DNA from: Candidatus Omnitrophica bacterium CG1_02_40_15
GTDB lineage: Bacteria > Omnitrophota > Gorgyraeia > Gorgyraeales > Gorgyraeaceae
Reading direction: 5' to 3'
NCBI GenBank assembly: GCA_001871815.1
Contig: MNVP01000029.1
Span: 1 to 15,592 of the forward strand
Length of the DNA stretch: 15,592 nt
The notes under the pieces were generated by a model that did no database searches, was not told where the DNA came from, and saw only the letters and a program-made list of their open reading frames with translations. A program made the position numbers and the translations under genes. This document shows, piece by piece, positions 5,774-13,187 of the stretch. Within the stretch, counting starts at the first letter, position 1. Each line of letters opens with the position of its first letter.

Positions 5774-6679
5774 ATGGAGAACTCAGATAATAAAAATGTA
5801 ATAGGGCTTGCGCTTGGTTCAGGAGCTGCTTTTGGCCTGGCTCACATAGGTGTTTTGCATGTGCTGGAAAAAGAAAAGATACCCATAGGCGTTGTTTCAG
5901 GCGCAAGCATAGGAGCCCTTATAGCAGCGATGTGGGGCATTGGCCTCAGCCCCAGGGAAATAGAAAACATTTCCGGAAAATTGAAAATAAAGCTTAATAT
6001 TATAAGGTTATTGGATTTTACTTTTCCGATATCCGGAATACTTGCAGGCAGGAGATTGAGAAGATTTTTAAGGGCCATTCTGGGCGATAGAACATTTGAA
6101 GACTTAAAGATACCTGTTAAAATAATAGTTTATGATCTTGCAAATAGAGAAACAATTATAATTAATAAAGGCAAGCTTCTAGACGCTGTTTATAAAAGCA
6201 TTGCTGTTCCTGGAATATTTCAGCCTATAATGGAAGATGGGAGGATGTTTGTGGATGGCGGGATTTTAGACCCTGTGCCTGTGGATGCGCTTTTTAAAAG
6301 CGGGGCAAAAAAAGTGATAGCAGTGAATGTCCTGCCTGGCCCGAAGAATATATGCGAGAGGAATATGGCTCAAAAAGAGGCTGCAAAGGAAGAAGAAAAT
6401 ATATTGAGGCAGGGTTCTTTTGATGAAAAGATAGGCGTCCATCTCACAAGATTTTTTAGAAAGGTATTTATGCCAAATATATTCGATGTCATAATGACCA
6501 GTATGCAGGCAATGGAATACAGCATAGCAGAGATAAGTTGCTGCAGAGCTGACGTGAGCCTTCATCCTGTCTTAAGCGACGCGACTTCTATAGATTTTCA
6601 TCTCATAAAGCAGTTTGTAAAAACAGGAGAAGAAGAAACCCTGAGGCATATTGAGAAAATAAGGGCATTAAACAAGTAG
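5774..6679 (+). CDS. Patatin-like phospholipase (RssA/YchK type)
   Basis: 301 residues. GLALGSGAAFGLAHIGVL (11-28) is the glycine-rich oxyanion segment. GASIG (43-47) holds the nucleophile Ser45, and DGG (161-163) holds the catalytic Asp161. The family consists of serine acyl hydrolases with a Ser-Asp dyad acting on phospholipids or other lipid esters; most bacterial RssA-like members have no proven substrate. No signal peptide is present, so it is probably cytoplasmic or membrane-peripheral. The start at 5774 is chosen because homology begins at once, whereas the in-frame ATGs at 5708 and 5711 would translate through the leader hairpin. No Shine-Dalgarno precedes 5774 (a T-run lies there), so how it is initiated is unclear. 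Confidence 0.85.
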   Translation: MENSDNKNVIGLALGSGAAFGLAHIGVLHVLEKEKIPIGVVSGASIGALIAAMWGIGLSPREIENISGKLKIKLNIIRLLDFTFPISGILAGRRLRRFLRAILGDRTFEDLKIPVKIIVYDLANRETIIINKGKLLDAVYKSIAVPGIFQPIMEDGRMFVDGGILDPVPVDALFKSGAKKVIAVNVLPGPKNICERNMAQKEAAKEEENILRQGSFDEKIGVHLTRFFRKVFMPNIFDVIMTSMQAMEYSIAEISCCRADVSLHPVLSDATSIDFHLIKQFVKTGEEETLRHIEKIRALNK

Positions 6680-6704
6680 GGACAGGACATTGTCCTGTCC
6701 CTAC
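6676..6704. repeat. Perfect 29-bp palindrome, GTAGGGAC...GTCCCTAC
   Basis: Arms 6676-6689 and 6691-6704 are exactly complementary around one T. It contains the TAG stop of the patatin gene (6677-6679). It is the third member of the stop-codon-linked palindrome family in this window. Its right end runs into TACAAT, a possible -10 for the kinase gene. Confidence 0.8.
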
Positions 6705-6707
6705 AAT
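6679..6707 (+). promoter_or_regulatory. Possible promoter formed by the palindrome, for the kinase gene
   Basis: GGGACA (6679-6684), 17-base spacer, TACAAT (6702-6707), with the ATG eight bases after the -10. Both boxes are imperfect. Support comes from the absence of a Shine-Dalgarno and from the same spacing to the ATG as at the other apparent leaderless genes. Confidence 0.35.
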
Positions 6708-6714
6708 CTGAAAT

Positions 6715-7863
6715 ATGGACGAACAGGTTATCAAAGTATTGATAGTAGATTTTAATAGCGCCAATATATCAAAAATAAATGACGCGCTTTCCAGTATGCC
6801 AGGCATCTCTTATGATATATCCTGGCTCCAGAGCGAAGAAAATGTCCTTAAAAAGGTAGAAGAAGAAAAGTTTGACATCATTCTTCTTTCGTATGATATC
6901 TCTGGCTTGAACGGCCTTGAAATACTTAGTGGTTTGCAATATAAAGAATTATCAGGGCCAATCATCATGATGGCAGATGCCGAGGATAAGGAATTTGCGC
7001 CTCAGGCAATGCGAGAAGGCGCGTATGATTATGTAATAAGAGAGAAAGGTTTTGAAAAGGGCCTTCCCGTTATTATGCATAATGCCATGGCTGCATTTTA
7101 TGCTGCGAAGGAAAGAGAGCGGCTGCAAAAAGAAATAGCTGCCAAGAAAATAGAACTTGAGGCGGCAAATAGAAAATTGCAGCAGCTGGATAAGATAAAA
7201 TCAGACTTTGTGGCAAACGTGGCGCATGAATTCAGGACCCCTCTTATGATCATAAAAGGCAATGTAGACCTTGTCAATAAGGGCGGGCTTGGGAGCGTTG
7301 CGCCTGCTCAAAAAGAGATGCTAGACGGGGCTATAAACATAGTCAACAGGCTTTCAAGGCTTGTAAACGATCTCTTGGATATATCAAAGATAGAATCTGG
7401 GAAAATGGAATTAAAAAAAGAACCTGTTCAAATGAACAATATAATAGAAGAAAATTTAGCGGTTTTTGATAAGATAATAAAAGATAAAAAACAAAGGCTA
7501 GAGAAAGATCTTGCCATGGATTTGTCAGAGATTAGCGCTGACAAGGATAAAGTTGCTCAGATATTTGTAAATCTTCTGAGCAATGCGATAAAATACACGC
7601 CTCAGTCAGGAACAATTACAATAAAGACCGTTAATCTGGAAAAAGAAATAATGGTAGAGATTTCTGATACAGGCGAGGGAGTGGCGCCTGATAGCCTTGA
7701 TAAAATATTTGATAAGTTTACACGCGTTACTACTGAAAAAAAAGAAGGGACTGGATTGGGGCTTCCTATAGCAAAAGATATAGTGAATTTACATAATGGC
7801 AGGATATGGGTAAAAAGTGAATTAGGAAAAGGAAGCCATTTTTATTTTACGCTGCCGAAGTAA
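6715..7863 (+). CDS. Hybrid histidine kinase with degenerate N-terminal receiver
   Basis: 382 residues, no membrane segment. Residues 6-120 align with a CheY-like receiver, but the phospho-acceptor Asp position is Ser59 (Asp61 is two residues later), the conserved Thr position is Ala87, the conserved Lys is Arg109, and the acidic pair is D12-F13. Residues 125-160 are a coiled-coil linker. The HisKA domain has HEFRTP with His171. The HATPase domain has the N-box NLLSNAIKYTP (Asn290), DTGEGV (318-323), the F-box KIFDKFTR and GTGLGLPIAK (345-354). The kinase part looks intact while the receiver is probably not phosphorylated in the normal way and may be a protein-interaction or ligand domain. 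No partner response regulator is adjacent; the REC-GGDEF protein 4 kb downstream is one candidate. Confidence 0.88.
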   Translation: MDEQVIKVLIVDFNSANISKINDALSSMPGISYDISWLQSEENVLKKVEEEKFDIILLSYDISGLNGLEILSGLQYKELSGPIIMMADAEDKEFAPQAMREGAYDYVIREKGFEKGLPVIMHNAMAAFYAAKERERLQKEIAAKKIELEAANRKLQQLDKIKSDFVANVAHEFRTPLMIIKGNVDLVNKGGLGSVAPAQKEMLDGAINIVNRLSRLVNDLLDISKIESGKMELKKEPVQMNNIIEENLAVFDKIIKDKKQRLEKDLAMDLSEISADKDKVAQIFVNLLSNAIKYTPQSGTITIKTVNLEKEIMVEISDTGEGVAPDSLDKIFDKFTRVTTEKKEGTGLGLPIAKDIVNLHNGRIWVKSELGKGSHFYFTLPK

Positions 7864-8002
7864 TCGCGGAACTATGCGGAAGCAGTTGCTCGCTGTGCTC
7901 GCAACCGACGCGGAACTACGCTGAAACTCACATTTAATTTCTGCGTTTTTCCGCGTCTGCTCCGAGTGGAACGAGGAGCAGCTTCTGCGTATTTCTGCGA
8001 TT
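7862..8002 (+). repeat. Cloverleaf-shaped inverted-repeat element
   Basis: Outer arms 7862-7883 and 7981-8002 (22 bases; four differences, three of them G-U pairs if transcribed as +) enclose three packed hairpins. These are GTTGC/GCAAC (7885-7889, 7901-7905); a 20-base inner stem 7907-7926/7938-7957 with three mismatches; and TGCTCC/GGAGCA (7958-7963, 7975-7980). Only one or no unpaired base separates them. Both long stems are built from a CGCGGAA/TTCTGCG unit seen in dispersed repeats of other bacteria. It lies between the kinase stop and the cysE ribosome-binding site. Confidence 0.7.
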
Positions 8003-8019
8003 GATAAAGGGAGCAATAT

Positions 8020-8736
8020 ATGTTTTTAGATAGAATGGCGGAAGATATAAAATCTGCAATTGATAAAGATCCTGCGGCAAAAAGTATATTAGAAGTTGTG
8101 CTTTGCTATCCAGGTATTCACGCGCTGTGGTTTCATAGAATTGCGCATCTTCTCTACAATAGAAAGATGTATGTAATTGCAAGGCTTGTTTCTCATTTTG
8201 CAAGATTTACCACAGGGGTAGAGATCCATCCTGGCGCGAATATAGGCAGGCGTGTGTTTATAGATCACGGCATGGGCGTTGTTATAGGAGAGACTTCGGA
8301 AATAGGAGATGGCAGCCTTATTTATAAAGGCGTTGTGCTTGGCGGCACAAACCTTGAAAAAGGCAAGCGCCACCCTACTCTTGGAAAGAACGTCGTAGTA
8401 GGGTCTAATGCCTGTATACTCGGGCCTATTAAGATAGGCGATGGCGCGAAGATAGGTTCTGGCTCTGTTGTTGTAAAAGATGTCCCTATAGGCGCGACTG
8501 TGGTTGGAGTGCCTGGAAAGATAGTTGAAAAGAAAACCGCTGAAAAATTAGAATTGGATTTTGAACATGGAAATCTGCCTGATCCTATAGCGGATGTGGT
8601 GAAGATTATGCTCAAGATGCAGCATGAGTTGGAGCAAAGGCTGGGGGCCATCGAAAAGGATCATAACATAAAGGCCAGGAACATTTTTCATGATTATGAA
8701 GAAAAGGCTGCGGAAGAGCTTCCTGACGATAAATAA
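8020..8736 (+). CDS. cysE: Serine O-acetyltransferase
   Basis: 238 residues. The left-handed beta-helix hexapeptide region covers about 66-166 and includes IHPGANIGRRVFIDHGMG, VVIGET and KGVVLGGT. His83 (in IDHGMG) and His118 (in KRHPTL) correspond to the catalytic and substrate-binding histidines of CysE. The N-terminal helical part is short, as in the EpsC/short-CysE type. It transfers acetyl from acetyl-CoA to L-serine, making O-acetylserine for cysteine synthesis. The tail from about 190 is charged and likely helical, longer than the usual C-terminal inhibitory peptide. The ATG at 8020 has AAAGGGAG about six bases upstream. No cysK is adjacent. Confidence 0.93.
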   Translation: MFLDRMAEDIKSAIDKDPAAKSILEVVLCYPGIHALWFHRIAHLLYNRKMYVIARLVSHFARFTTGVEIHPGANIGRRVFIDHGMGVVIGETSEIGDGSLIYKGVVLGGTNLEKGKRHPTLGKNVVVGSNACILGPIKIGDGAKIGSGSVVVKDVPIGATVVGVPGKIVEKKTAEKLELDFEHGNLPDPIADVVKIMLKMQHELEQRLGAIEKDHNIKARNIFHDYEEKAAEELPDDK

Positions 8737-8748
8737 CATCAAGCGGTA

Positions 8749-8777
8749 TTGACAAAAAATGAATCGTGGTGTATAAT
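8749..8777 (+). promoter_or_regulatory. Consensus promoter of the cold-shock gene
   Basis: TTGACA (8749-8754), 17-base spacer, TATAAT (8772-8777): a perfect sigma-70 consensus. The expected start near 8784 gives a short 5' UTR of about 33 bases, unlike the long cold-responsive leader of E. coli cspA. Confidence 0.9.
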
Positions 8778-8816
8778 TTAGTAGATTTGTAAATTTATGG
8801 AAGGAGGGTAGTAAAG

Positions 8817-9020
8817 GTGCAGAAAGGAAAAGTAAAGTGGTTCAGCAATCAAAAAGGCTATGGCTTTATTACTCCTGAAAATGGCAAAGATGTATTTGTG
8901 CATCACACAGCCATACAGGGGGAAGGTTACAAGACTCTGCAGGAAGGCCAGGAAGTAGAGTTTGAGATTGTCCAGGGGCCAAAAGGAGAACAGGCAGCTA
9001 ACGTAACCAAGTTATCATAA
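8817..9020 (+). CDS. csp: Cold-shock domain protein (CspA family)
   Basis: 67 residues, the typical length of a single cold-shock domain. GKVKWFSNQKGYGFI carries RNP1 (KGYGFI, 13-18) and DVFVHH carries RNP2. The protein binds single-stranded RNA/DNA as a chaperone. The start is GTG at 8817 (translated as Met-Gln-Lys-Gly), with AAGGAGGG ending eight bases upstream. It has its own consensus promoter and a downstream terminator, so it is a highly expressed single-gene unit. Confidence 0.96.
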   Translation: MQKGKVKWFSNQKGYGFITPENGKDVFVHHTAIQGEGYKTLQEGQEVEFEIVQGPKGEQAANVTKLS

Positions 9021-9042
9021 GCTTGAGTAAGTAGCTATCTTT

Positions 9043-9100
9043 GCCCCGCCCTTTTGATAATAACGCTTAAATATATTTTCAAAAGGGCGGGGCTTTTTTT
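9043..9100 (+). terminator. Repeat-derived intrinsic terminator after csp
   Basis: GCCCCGCCCTTTTG (9043-9056) pairs perfectly with 9080-9093 around a 23-base loop, followed by seven Ts (9094-9100). Bases 9045-9091 are identical to 170-216, including the loop. The loop is long for a terminator, so it may be a mobile palindromic element co-opted as one. Confidence 0.75.
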
Positions 9101-9108
9101 AATTAAAT

Positions 9109-9396
9109 ATGCCGGATATTATAAGAGTCTGGAAAGAAATAGATATTACTGACATAGAAAAACATCTTCTGATAGTAGGAGATGTTGCGGGGGATTGTTC
9201 TAATTGCAGGGAACTCGGCATTAATTATTTATCTGCAAAATCGTGCCCAAAGTGCGGGAATGAGTTTAAATATATTGCCACCAGGTCTCACGAGATAAGA
9301 AAGATAAAACAAAAAAGGCCCGATCTTATTTTCGTAGACTTTGAGGATTACAAAAAGGCAATAGGTAAAATAAAAGCAAAGAACCTTTTTTTATAA
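9109..9396 (+). CDS. Small zinc-ribbon protein, function unknown
   Basis: 95 residues. CSNC (30-33) and CPKC (46-49) form a four-cysteine zinc-ribbon-type knuckle, followed by a basic segment KIKQKRPD and FVDFEDYKKAIGK. No signal peptide or membrane segment is present. I do not recognise the family. The ATG at 9109 follows the csp terminator T-run by eight bases and has no Shine-Dalgarno. It ends two bases before the next ATG, so it likely shares a transcript with the TMTC-like gene. The promoter is not evident. Confidence 0.7.
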   Translation: MPDIIRVWKEIDITDIEKHLLIVGDVAGDCSNCRELGINYLSAKSCPKCGNEFKYIATRSHEIRKIKQKRPDLIFVDFEDYKKAIGKIKAKNLFL

Positions 9397-9398
9397 TC

Positions 9399-10946
9399 AT
9401 GCCAAAGATTGCCAGGTTGTTTATCCCGCTGATAATTTTAGCAGGAATATTTTCCTACCTGAATTCGATTCATAATGAGTTTATCTGGGACGATGAGGAT
9501 TTTGTCTTAAAAAATTCAACTGTAAAAGACTGGCACAAGTGGCCCACTGTTTTTACTGAAAACATGATTCATGGCGCTAGAAAAGGCAGTAATTTCTACA
9601 GGCCGCTGCAGTCCCTTACACATGGCTTTGATTATATGGTATGGAAAGACAAACCTCTTGGCCATCATGTGTCCAACATAATTTTTCACATCCTGGCGGG
9701 CGTCGCAGCATATTTAATGCTCAGAAAAATTTTTTCAATAAATATAGCGTTTCTTGCAGCCTTGTTTTTTATAATTCACCCCGTGCAGACGGAGGTAGTT
9801 ACCTATATCTCAGGCAGGTCAGATGCAATGGCAGCATTTTTTGTAATGCTAACTATTATATTTTTTGAAAAAAATCTGTTGGCTGCAATCGTTGCTTTTA
9901 TTCTCTCTTTGATGTCAAAGGAATCCGCTTTGATAGGGCCTTGTCTTTTAATGGTTTATCTTTTATTTAAGAATGGGAGTGTGAAACCTTATAGCAAAAA
10001 GCTGTTTTTATTATTTTTGATAATGTTTGGGTATTGCACGCTTAGGCTTACGGTTCTGGATTTTTCAAAAACAGTAAGCGGGAATCTACCTCAGCCATTT
10101 TTTTATGTGCCGCTTTGGATAAGATTTTGTACGTTTTTAAAAGCATTGCCAGTGTATTTTAGCATACTTCTTTGGCCTTTTGGATTACATATGGAAAGGC
10201 AGATGGATCTAGCGCAATCTATATTTGAGCCTCAGGTGTTTTCAGGGTTTTTAATGCTGGCAGGTATATTTTTTATAGCTTATAGGATCAGGAAATTTAA
10301 CATGGCTATGCTATTTTCAGCGTGCTGGTTTTTTATAGCCCTATTTCCTAATTCAAATATTATTCCCATAAACGCGCTTATTTACGAACATTGGCTTTAT
10401 TTGCCATCGTTAGGGTTTTTTATAACTGCCGCGTGGATTATTGAAGAATTATTAAAACAAGGTAAAATCTTAAAATACGCGGTTATTTTTATAACAATAT
10501 CTATCGGATTATTTTACATGTGGAGGACGATCGAAAGAAACAAAGAATGGCGGGATCATATATCGTTTTACGAAAGCACAATAAAATATGTGCCTAATTC
10601 CGCAAGGCTGCATAATAATCTCGCAATGGCTTATTCAGATAAAGGCAGGGCAGAAGACGCTATAGACGAATATAAAATGGCTGTAAGACTAGGCGATTAT
10701 TACCCTCAAACGCATTTTAATTTATCAAATATATATATTGCTAAAGGCGACTACAAAAGCGCTATGGAAGAATTACAGAGGAGTGTGGAGATAGACAATA
10801 ACTTTTTATATTCTCATGAAAATTTAGCCATCTTATACTTTAATCAAAAAAAAAATAGCGAGGCAAAGGCCGAAGCGGAATTTATACTCAGAAAAGAGCC
10901 TGATAATAAAATCGCGCATGAGATTTTAAGAAAGATTTTAGAATAG
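9399..10946 (+). CDS. TMTC-like GT-C membrane protein with C-terminal TPRs
   Basis: 515 residues. The first membrane segment (about 5-24) is followed by FIWDDEDFV (28-36), the acidic GT-C-type motif at the start of the first large loop, and by YRPLQSLTHGFDY and LGHHVSNIIFHIL, as in TMTC/PMT-like proteins. About nine to eleven membrane segments extend to about residue 370. Residues about 398-515 hold three TPR units (ARLHNNLAMAYSDKG, PQTHFNLSNIYIAKG, LYSHENLAILYFNQKK). It is probably a polyprenyl-phosphate-sugar-dependent glycosyltransferase of the inner membrane; acceptor unknown. The convergent GT2 gene next to it could make its lipid-linked sugar. There is no Shine-Dalgarno; the gene starts two bases after the zinc-ribbon stop. 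Confidence 0.82.
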   Translation: MPKIARLFIPLIILAGIFSYLNSIHNEFIWDDEDFVLKNSTVKDWHKWPTVFTENMIHGARKGSNFYRPLQSLTHGFDYMVWKDKPLGHHVSNIIFHILAGVAAYLMLRKIFSINIAFLAALFFIIHPVQTEVVTYISGRSDAMAAFFVMLTIIFFEKNLLAAIVAFILSLMSKESALIGPCLLMVYLLFKNGSVKPYSKKLFLLFLIMFGYCTLRLTVLDFSKTVSGNLPQPFFYVPLWIRFCTFLKALPVYFSILLWPFGLHMERQMDLAQSIFEPQVFSGFLMLAGIFFIAYRIRKFNMAMLFSACWFFIALFPNSNIIPINALIYEHWLYLPSLGFFITAAWIIEELLKQGKILKYAVIFITISIGLFYMWRTIERNKEWRDHISFYESTIKYVPNSARLHNNLAMAYSDKGRAEDAIDEYKMAVRLGDYYPQTHFNLSNIYIAKGDYKSAMEELQRSVEIDNNFLYSHENLAILYFNQKKNSEAKAEAEFILRKEPDNKIAHEILRKILE

Positions 10947-11633
10947 GGAATATTTTATAATATCCCACAGTACTCCGAGAGAATAAATCCTTTTGAATTT
11001 TTTCCCTTCCTTGAATGTCCTTGCTTTATAAGGAATAGCTACTTCTTTTATTTTAAAACCGGATTTACTTATCTTGGCGGTTAGCTCAAGCTCTATCCCG
11101 AATCCCCTGGATTCAAGCGCAATCCCCTTAAGGACATGTTTTCTAAAAACCTTGAAGCATGTCATGCAGTCTGTGAGCGATGTCCTGCATAGCATATTTG
11201 TAAGAAAATTTCCAAAACGATTCGCCAGAAAATAAGACATTTTCATTCCTCTAAGATGAGGATTTGCAAGGAATCTTGAGCCATACACCACATCTGCGTT
11301 TTCCTGCGCTATGGGTTTTAACAGCGCGGGATAAAGCGAAGGGCTGTATTCCAGATCAGCGTCCTGGATTATTATTATATCTCCTGTTGCATGAGCGATT
11401 CCTGATATGAGCGCAGCGCCTTTGCCCTGGTTTTTCACATGCCTGATTACTCTTGTGGGAGGAATTACAGATACGGCTTTTTCTACTGTCTTATCAGTTG
11501 AGCCATCGTCAATAAGTATTATCTCTTTTTCAGACACGCCGCATGAAGACAAGTTCAATGACTTTATTTCCTGCATCACCTGAGCAATTGAGTTTTCTTC
11601 GTTATATGCCGGAATTAAAATAGAAAGTTTCAT
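10938..11633 (-). CDS. GT2-family glycosyltransferase (DPM1/polyprenyl-phosphate-sugar synthase-like)
   Basis: 231 residues. LSILIPAYNEENSI (3-16), IDDGSTD (41-47), NQGKGAAL and QDADLEY (90-96, with the DxD metal motif) mark a GT-A family 2 enzyme. CMTCFKVFRK and the C-terminal basic stretch KARTFKEGKKFK match the dolichol/undecaprenyl-phosphate mannosyltransferase-like branch. There are no membrane segments; it is cytosolic and works at the membrane face. It likely makes a lipid-phosphate-sugar donor, fitting the neighbouring GT-C gene. The two genes overlap by nine bases tail-to-tail. The promoter should lie in 11634-11695, but I see no convincing boxes there. Confidence 0.88.
   Translation of the reverse strand: MKLSILIPAYNEENSIAQVMQEIKSLNLSSCGVSEKEIILIDDGSTDKTVEKAVSVIPPTRVIRHVKNQGKGAALISGIAHATGDIIIIQDADLEYSPSLYPALLKPIAQENADVVYGSRFLANPHLRGMKMSYFLANRFGNFLTNMLCRTSLTDCMTCFKVFRKHVLKGIALESRGFGIELELTAKISKSGFKIKEVAIPYKARTFKEGKKFKRIYSLGVLWDIIKYSLF
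10946..10966. terminator. Short hairpin at the convergent gene ends
   Basis: GGG-(A)-ATATT (10946-10954) pairs with AATAT-CCC (10959-10966) around TTAT with one bulged A. It lies at the overlap of two convergent genes. It is weak and lacks a long T-run, so terminator function is only possible. Confidence 0.3.
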
Positions 11634-11695
11634 AAAGTGTAGTATATCCGAAAACGCCTATCTTTGCAACCCTATTTCGGCCATCATCTATTTGA

Positions 11696-11724
11696 TTGAC
11701 CAGGGCATTTTTCTGAGATATAAT
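11696..11724 (+). promoter_or_regulatory. Promoter giving a (near-)leaderless GGDEF mRNA
   Basis: TTGACC (11696-11701), 17-base spacer, TATAAT (11719-11724). The ATG at 11733 starts nine bases after the -10, so the mRNA begins at or within about two bases of the start codon. No Shine-Dalgarno is present. Confidence 0.8.
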
Positions 11725-11732
11725 TAACAATA

Positions 11733-13187
11733 ATGAATGCTGGAAAAAGGAAGGCATTATTAGCTGAGCACGAGGCAGGTATTGCGGAGATAATACAATA
11801 TCTGCTCAAGGCATGGGATTACGATATAGTCACCATCGCTAAAGGTTCAGCTGTTCTAGATGCAGTAAGGCGGGAGCAGCCGGATATTATTATAATAGAC
11901 TGGGGCCTGCCTGATATGGACGGCCTTAAGGTATCCAAGATCCTGAAAGAAGATTTTCTTACCGCGCATATCCCCGTAATAGTCCTTATAGACAAGAAAC
12001 AGATAAGAAAAAAGGTGCTGGAGATAGAGCAAGGCGTGGACGATTATATCGCCAACCCTCCTGACCCGATAGATCTGGAAGTCCGCATGGAGCTTGCTTT
12101 ACGCAGGACCAGCCACCAGCTTTACGCAAACGCCCTTACGAAACTCCCAGGAAATAAGCAGATAGAAAAGGCTATTCATTCCAGGATGGAAGAAAAAAAG
12201 CTTTTTTCGGTAGCGTATTATGATATAGATAATTTTAAATCATTTAATGATAAATACGGTTACATGAAAGGCGATAGCGTTATAAGGCATGTTGCTTATA
12301 TTACAGCTACCACAGTCAAAAGATACGGCAATCCGCATGATTTTGTAGGGCATATAGGAGGCGATGATTTCGTAGTAGTTACAACGCCTGACAGAGACAG
12401 GTTGATCGCGTCCGAGTCAATACTTACCTTTAATAGAGCCATGCATTTTCATTATTCAAAAGAGGACAGGGAAAGGACTTACATAGTTTCCAAAAACAGG
12501 CGCGGCAATGTGGTAAACATGCCTCTTATGAGCATTTCTATAGCTATAGCGAATAATAAATATTTCCCCATAAAGAATATGGTGGAACTTATGGAGACAA
12601 TTACAGAGATAAAGAGCTATTTAAAGACATTGCCGGGCAGTAATTTTCTTGTGAACCGCAGGCAGATCGAAAAGAAAACGTTTATCGATGAGTCTTATAA
12701 GGAAGAAAATTTCGGCTCAAAGAAAGAAGAAAAATTCAAATATAAGCCGCTTGGCCAGATATTGCTTGAATCGCAGATAATTACGTCTGAACAGCTTGAA
12801 ATGGCGCTTAATAAACACTGGACCACAGGCCAGAAAATAGGCCAGAGCATTATAGGCCTTGGCATGGCTAGTTCTGGCGATATTGCGAGAGCCCTGGAAT
12901 CGCAGTTTAATGTTCCGCATTTTGATATTCGAAATTTGAGCGAAAACGGAGAGATGAAAGAGATAATATCAAAGATATCTTTTGATATAATGAAAGATTG
13001 TGGTGTTTTACCTGTAAGAAAAGATAAAAATGTGCTGCTCTTAGCAATGCTAGATCCCAAGAATATGGAAGTTTTGGCTAAGATAAAAAGCCTTACAGGC
13101 TGTACTATAGCGCCTTTGTTTGTTCTGGAAAGTGAATTCAGCGAGATATTTGATAGGATAAAGAAAAGAGCCGATAAAGGCCTCTAG
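11733..13187 (+). CDS. REC-GGDEF-MshEN protein (predicted diguanylate cyclase with c-di-GMP-binding-type domain)
   Basis: 484 residues. The receiver (8-122) has Asp56 in IIIIDWGLPDMDG, but Asn108 is at the usual Lys position. The GGDEF domain (about 134-300) has DIDNFKSFND (164-173) and GGDDF (209-213), a conservative variant of GGDEF. The product inhibitory RxxD site is NPHD (200-203), lacking its Arg. Residues about 336-478 match the MshEN/GspE-N domain. The second c-di-GMP motif is good (K368-I-G, G377, I384, L388, Q391); the first is weaker (P339-L-G, L355, L359, H362). It probably makes c-di-GMP from GTP and may sense it through MshEN instead of the I-site. The stop codon sits in a terminator-like hairpin, and a c-di-GMP riboswitch on the opposite strand points into this gene. 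Confidence 0.88.
   Translation: MNAGKRKALLAEHEAGIAEIIQYLLKAWDYDIVTIAKGSAVLDAVRREQPDIIIIDWGLPDMDGLKVSKILKEDFLTAHIPVIVLIDKKQIRKKVLEIEQGVDDYIANPPDPIDLEVRMELALRRTSHQLYANALTKLPGNKQIEKAIHSRMEEKKLFSVAYYDIDNFKSFNDKYGYMKGDSVIRHVAYITATTVKRYGNPHDFVGHIGGDDFVVVTTPDRDRLIASESILTFNRAMHFHYSKEDRERTYIVSKNRRGNVVNMPLMSISIAIANNKYFPIKNMVELMETITEIKSYLKTLPGSNFLVNRRQIEKKTFIDESYKEENFGSKKEEKFKYKPLGQILLESQIITSEQLEMALNKHWTTGQKIGQSIIGLGMASSGDIARALESQFNVPHFDIRNLSENGEMKEIISKISFDIMKDCGVLPVRKDKNVLLLAMLDPKNMEVLAKIKSLTGCTIAPLFVLESEFSEIFDRIKKRADKGL

Noticed and set aside
5686..5790. 34-codon basic mini-ORF from the ATG at 5686 overlapping the patatin leader
   Set aside because: The ATG is only four bases after the -10 box, so it probably lies before the transcription start. 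Its codons simply follow the structured RNA.
9369..9397. TATAAT at 9392-9397 as promoter for the TMTC-like gene
   Set aside because: It ends one base before the ATG at 9399, too close for a start site, and has no convincing -35 at proper spacing.
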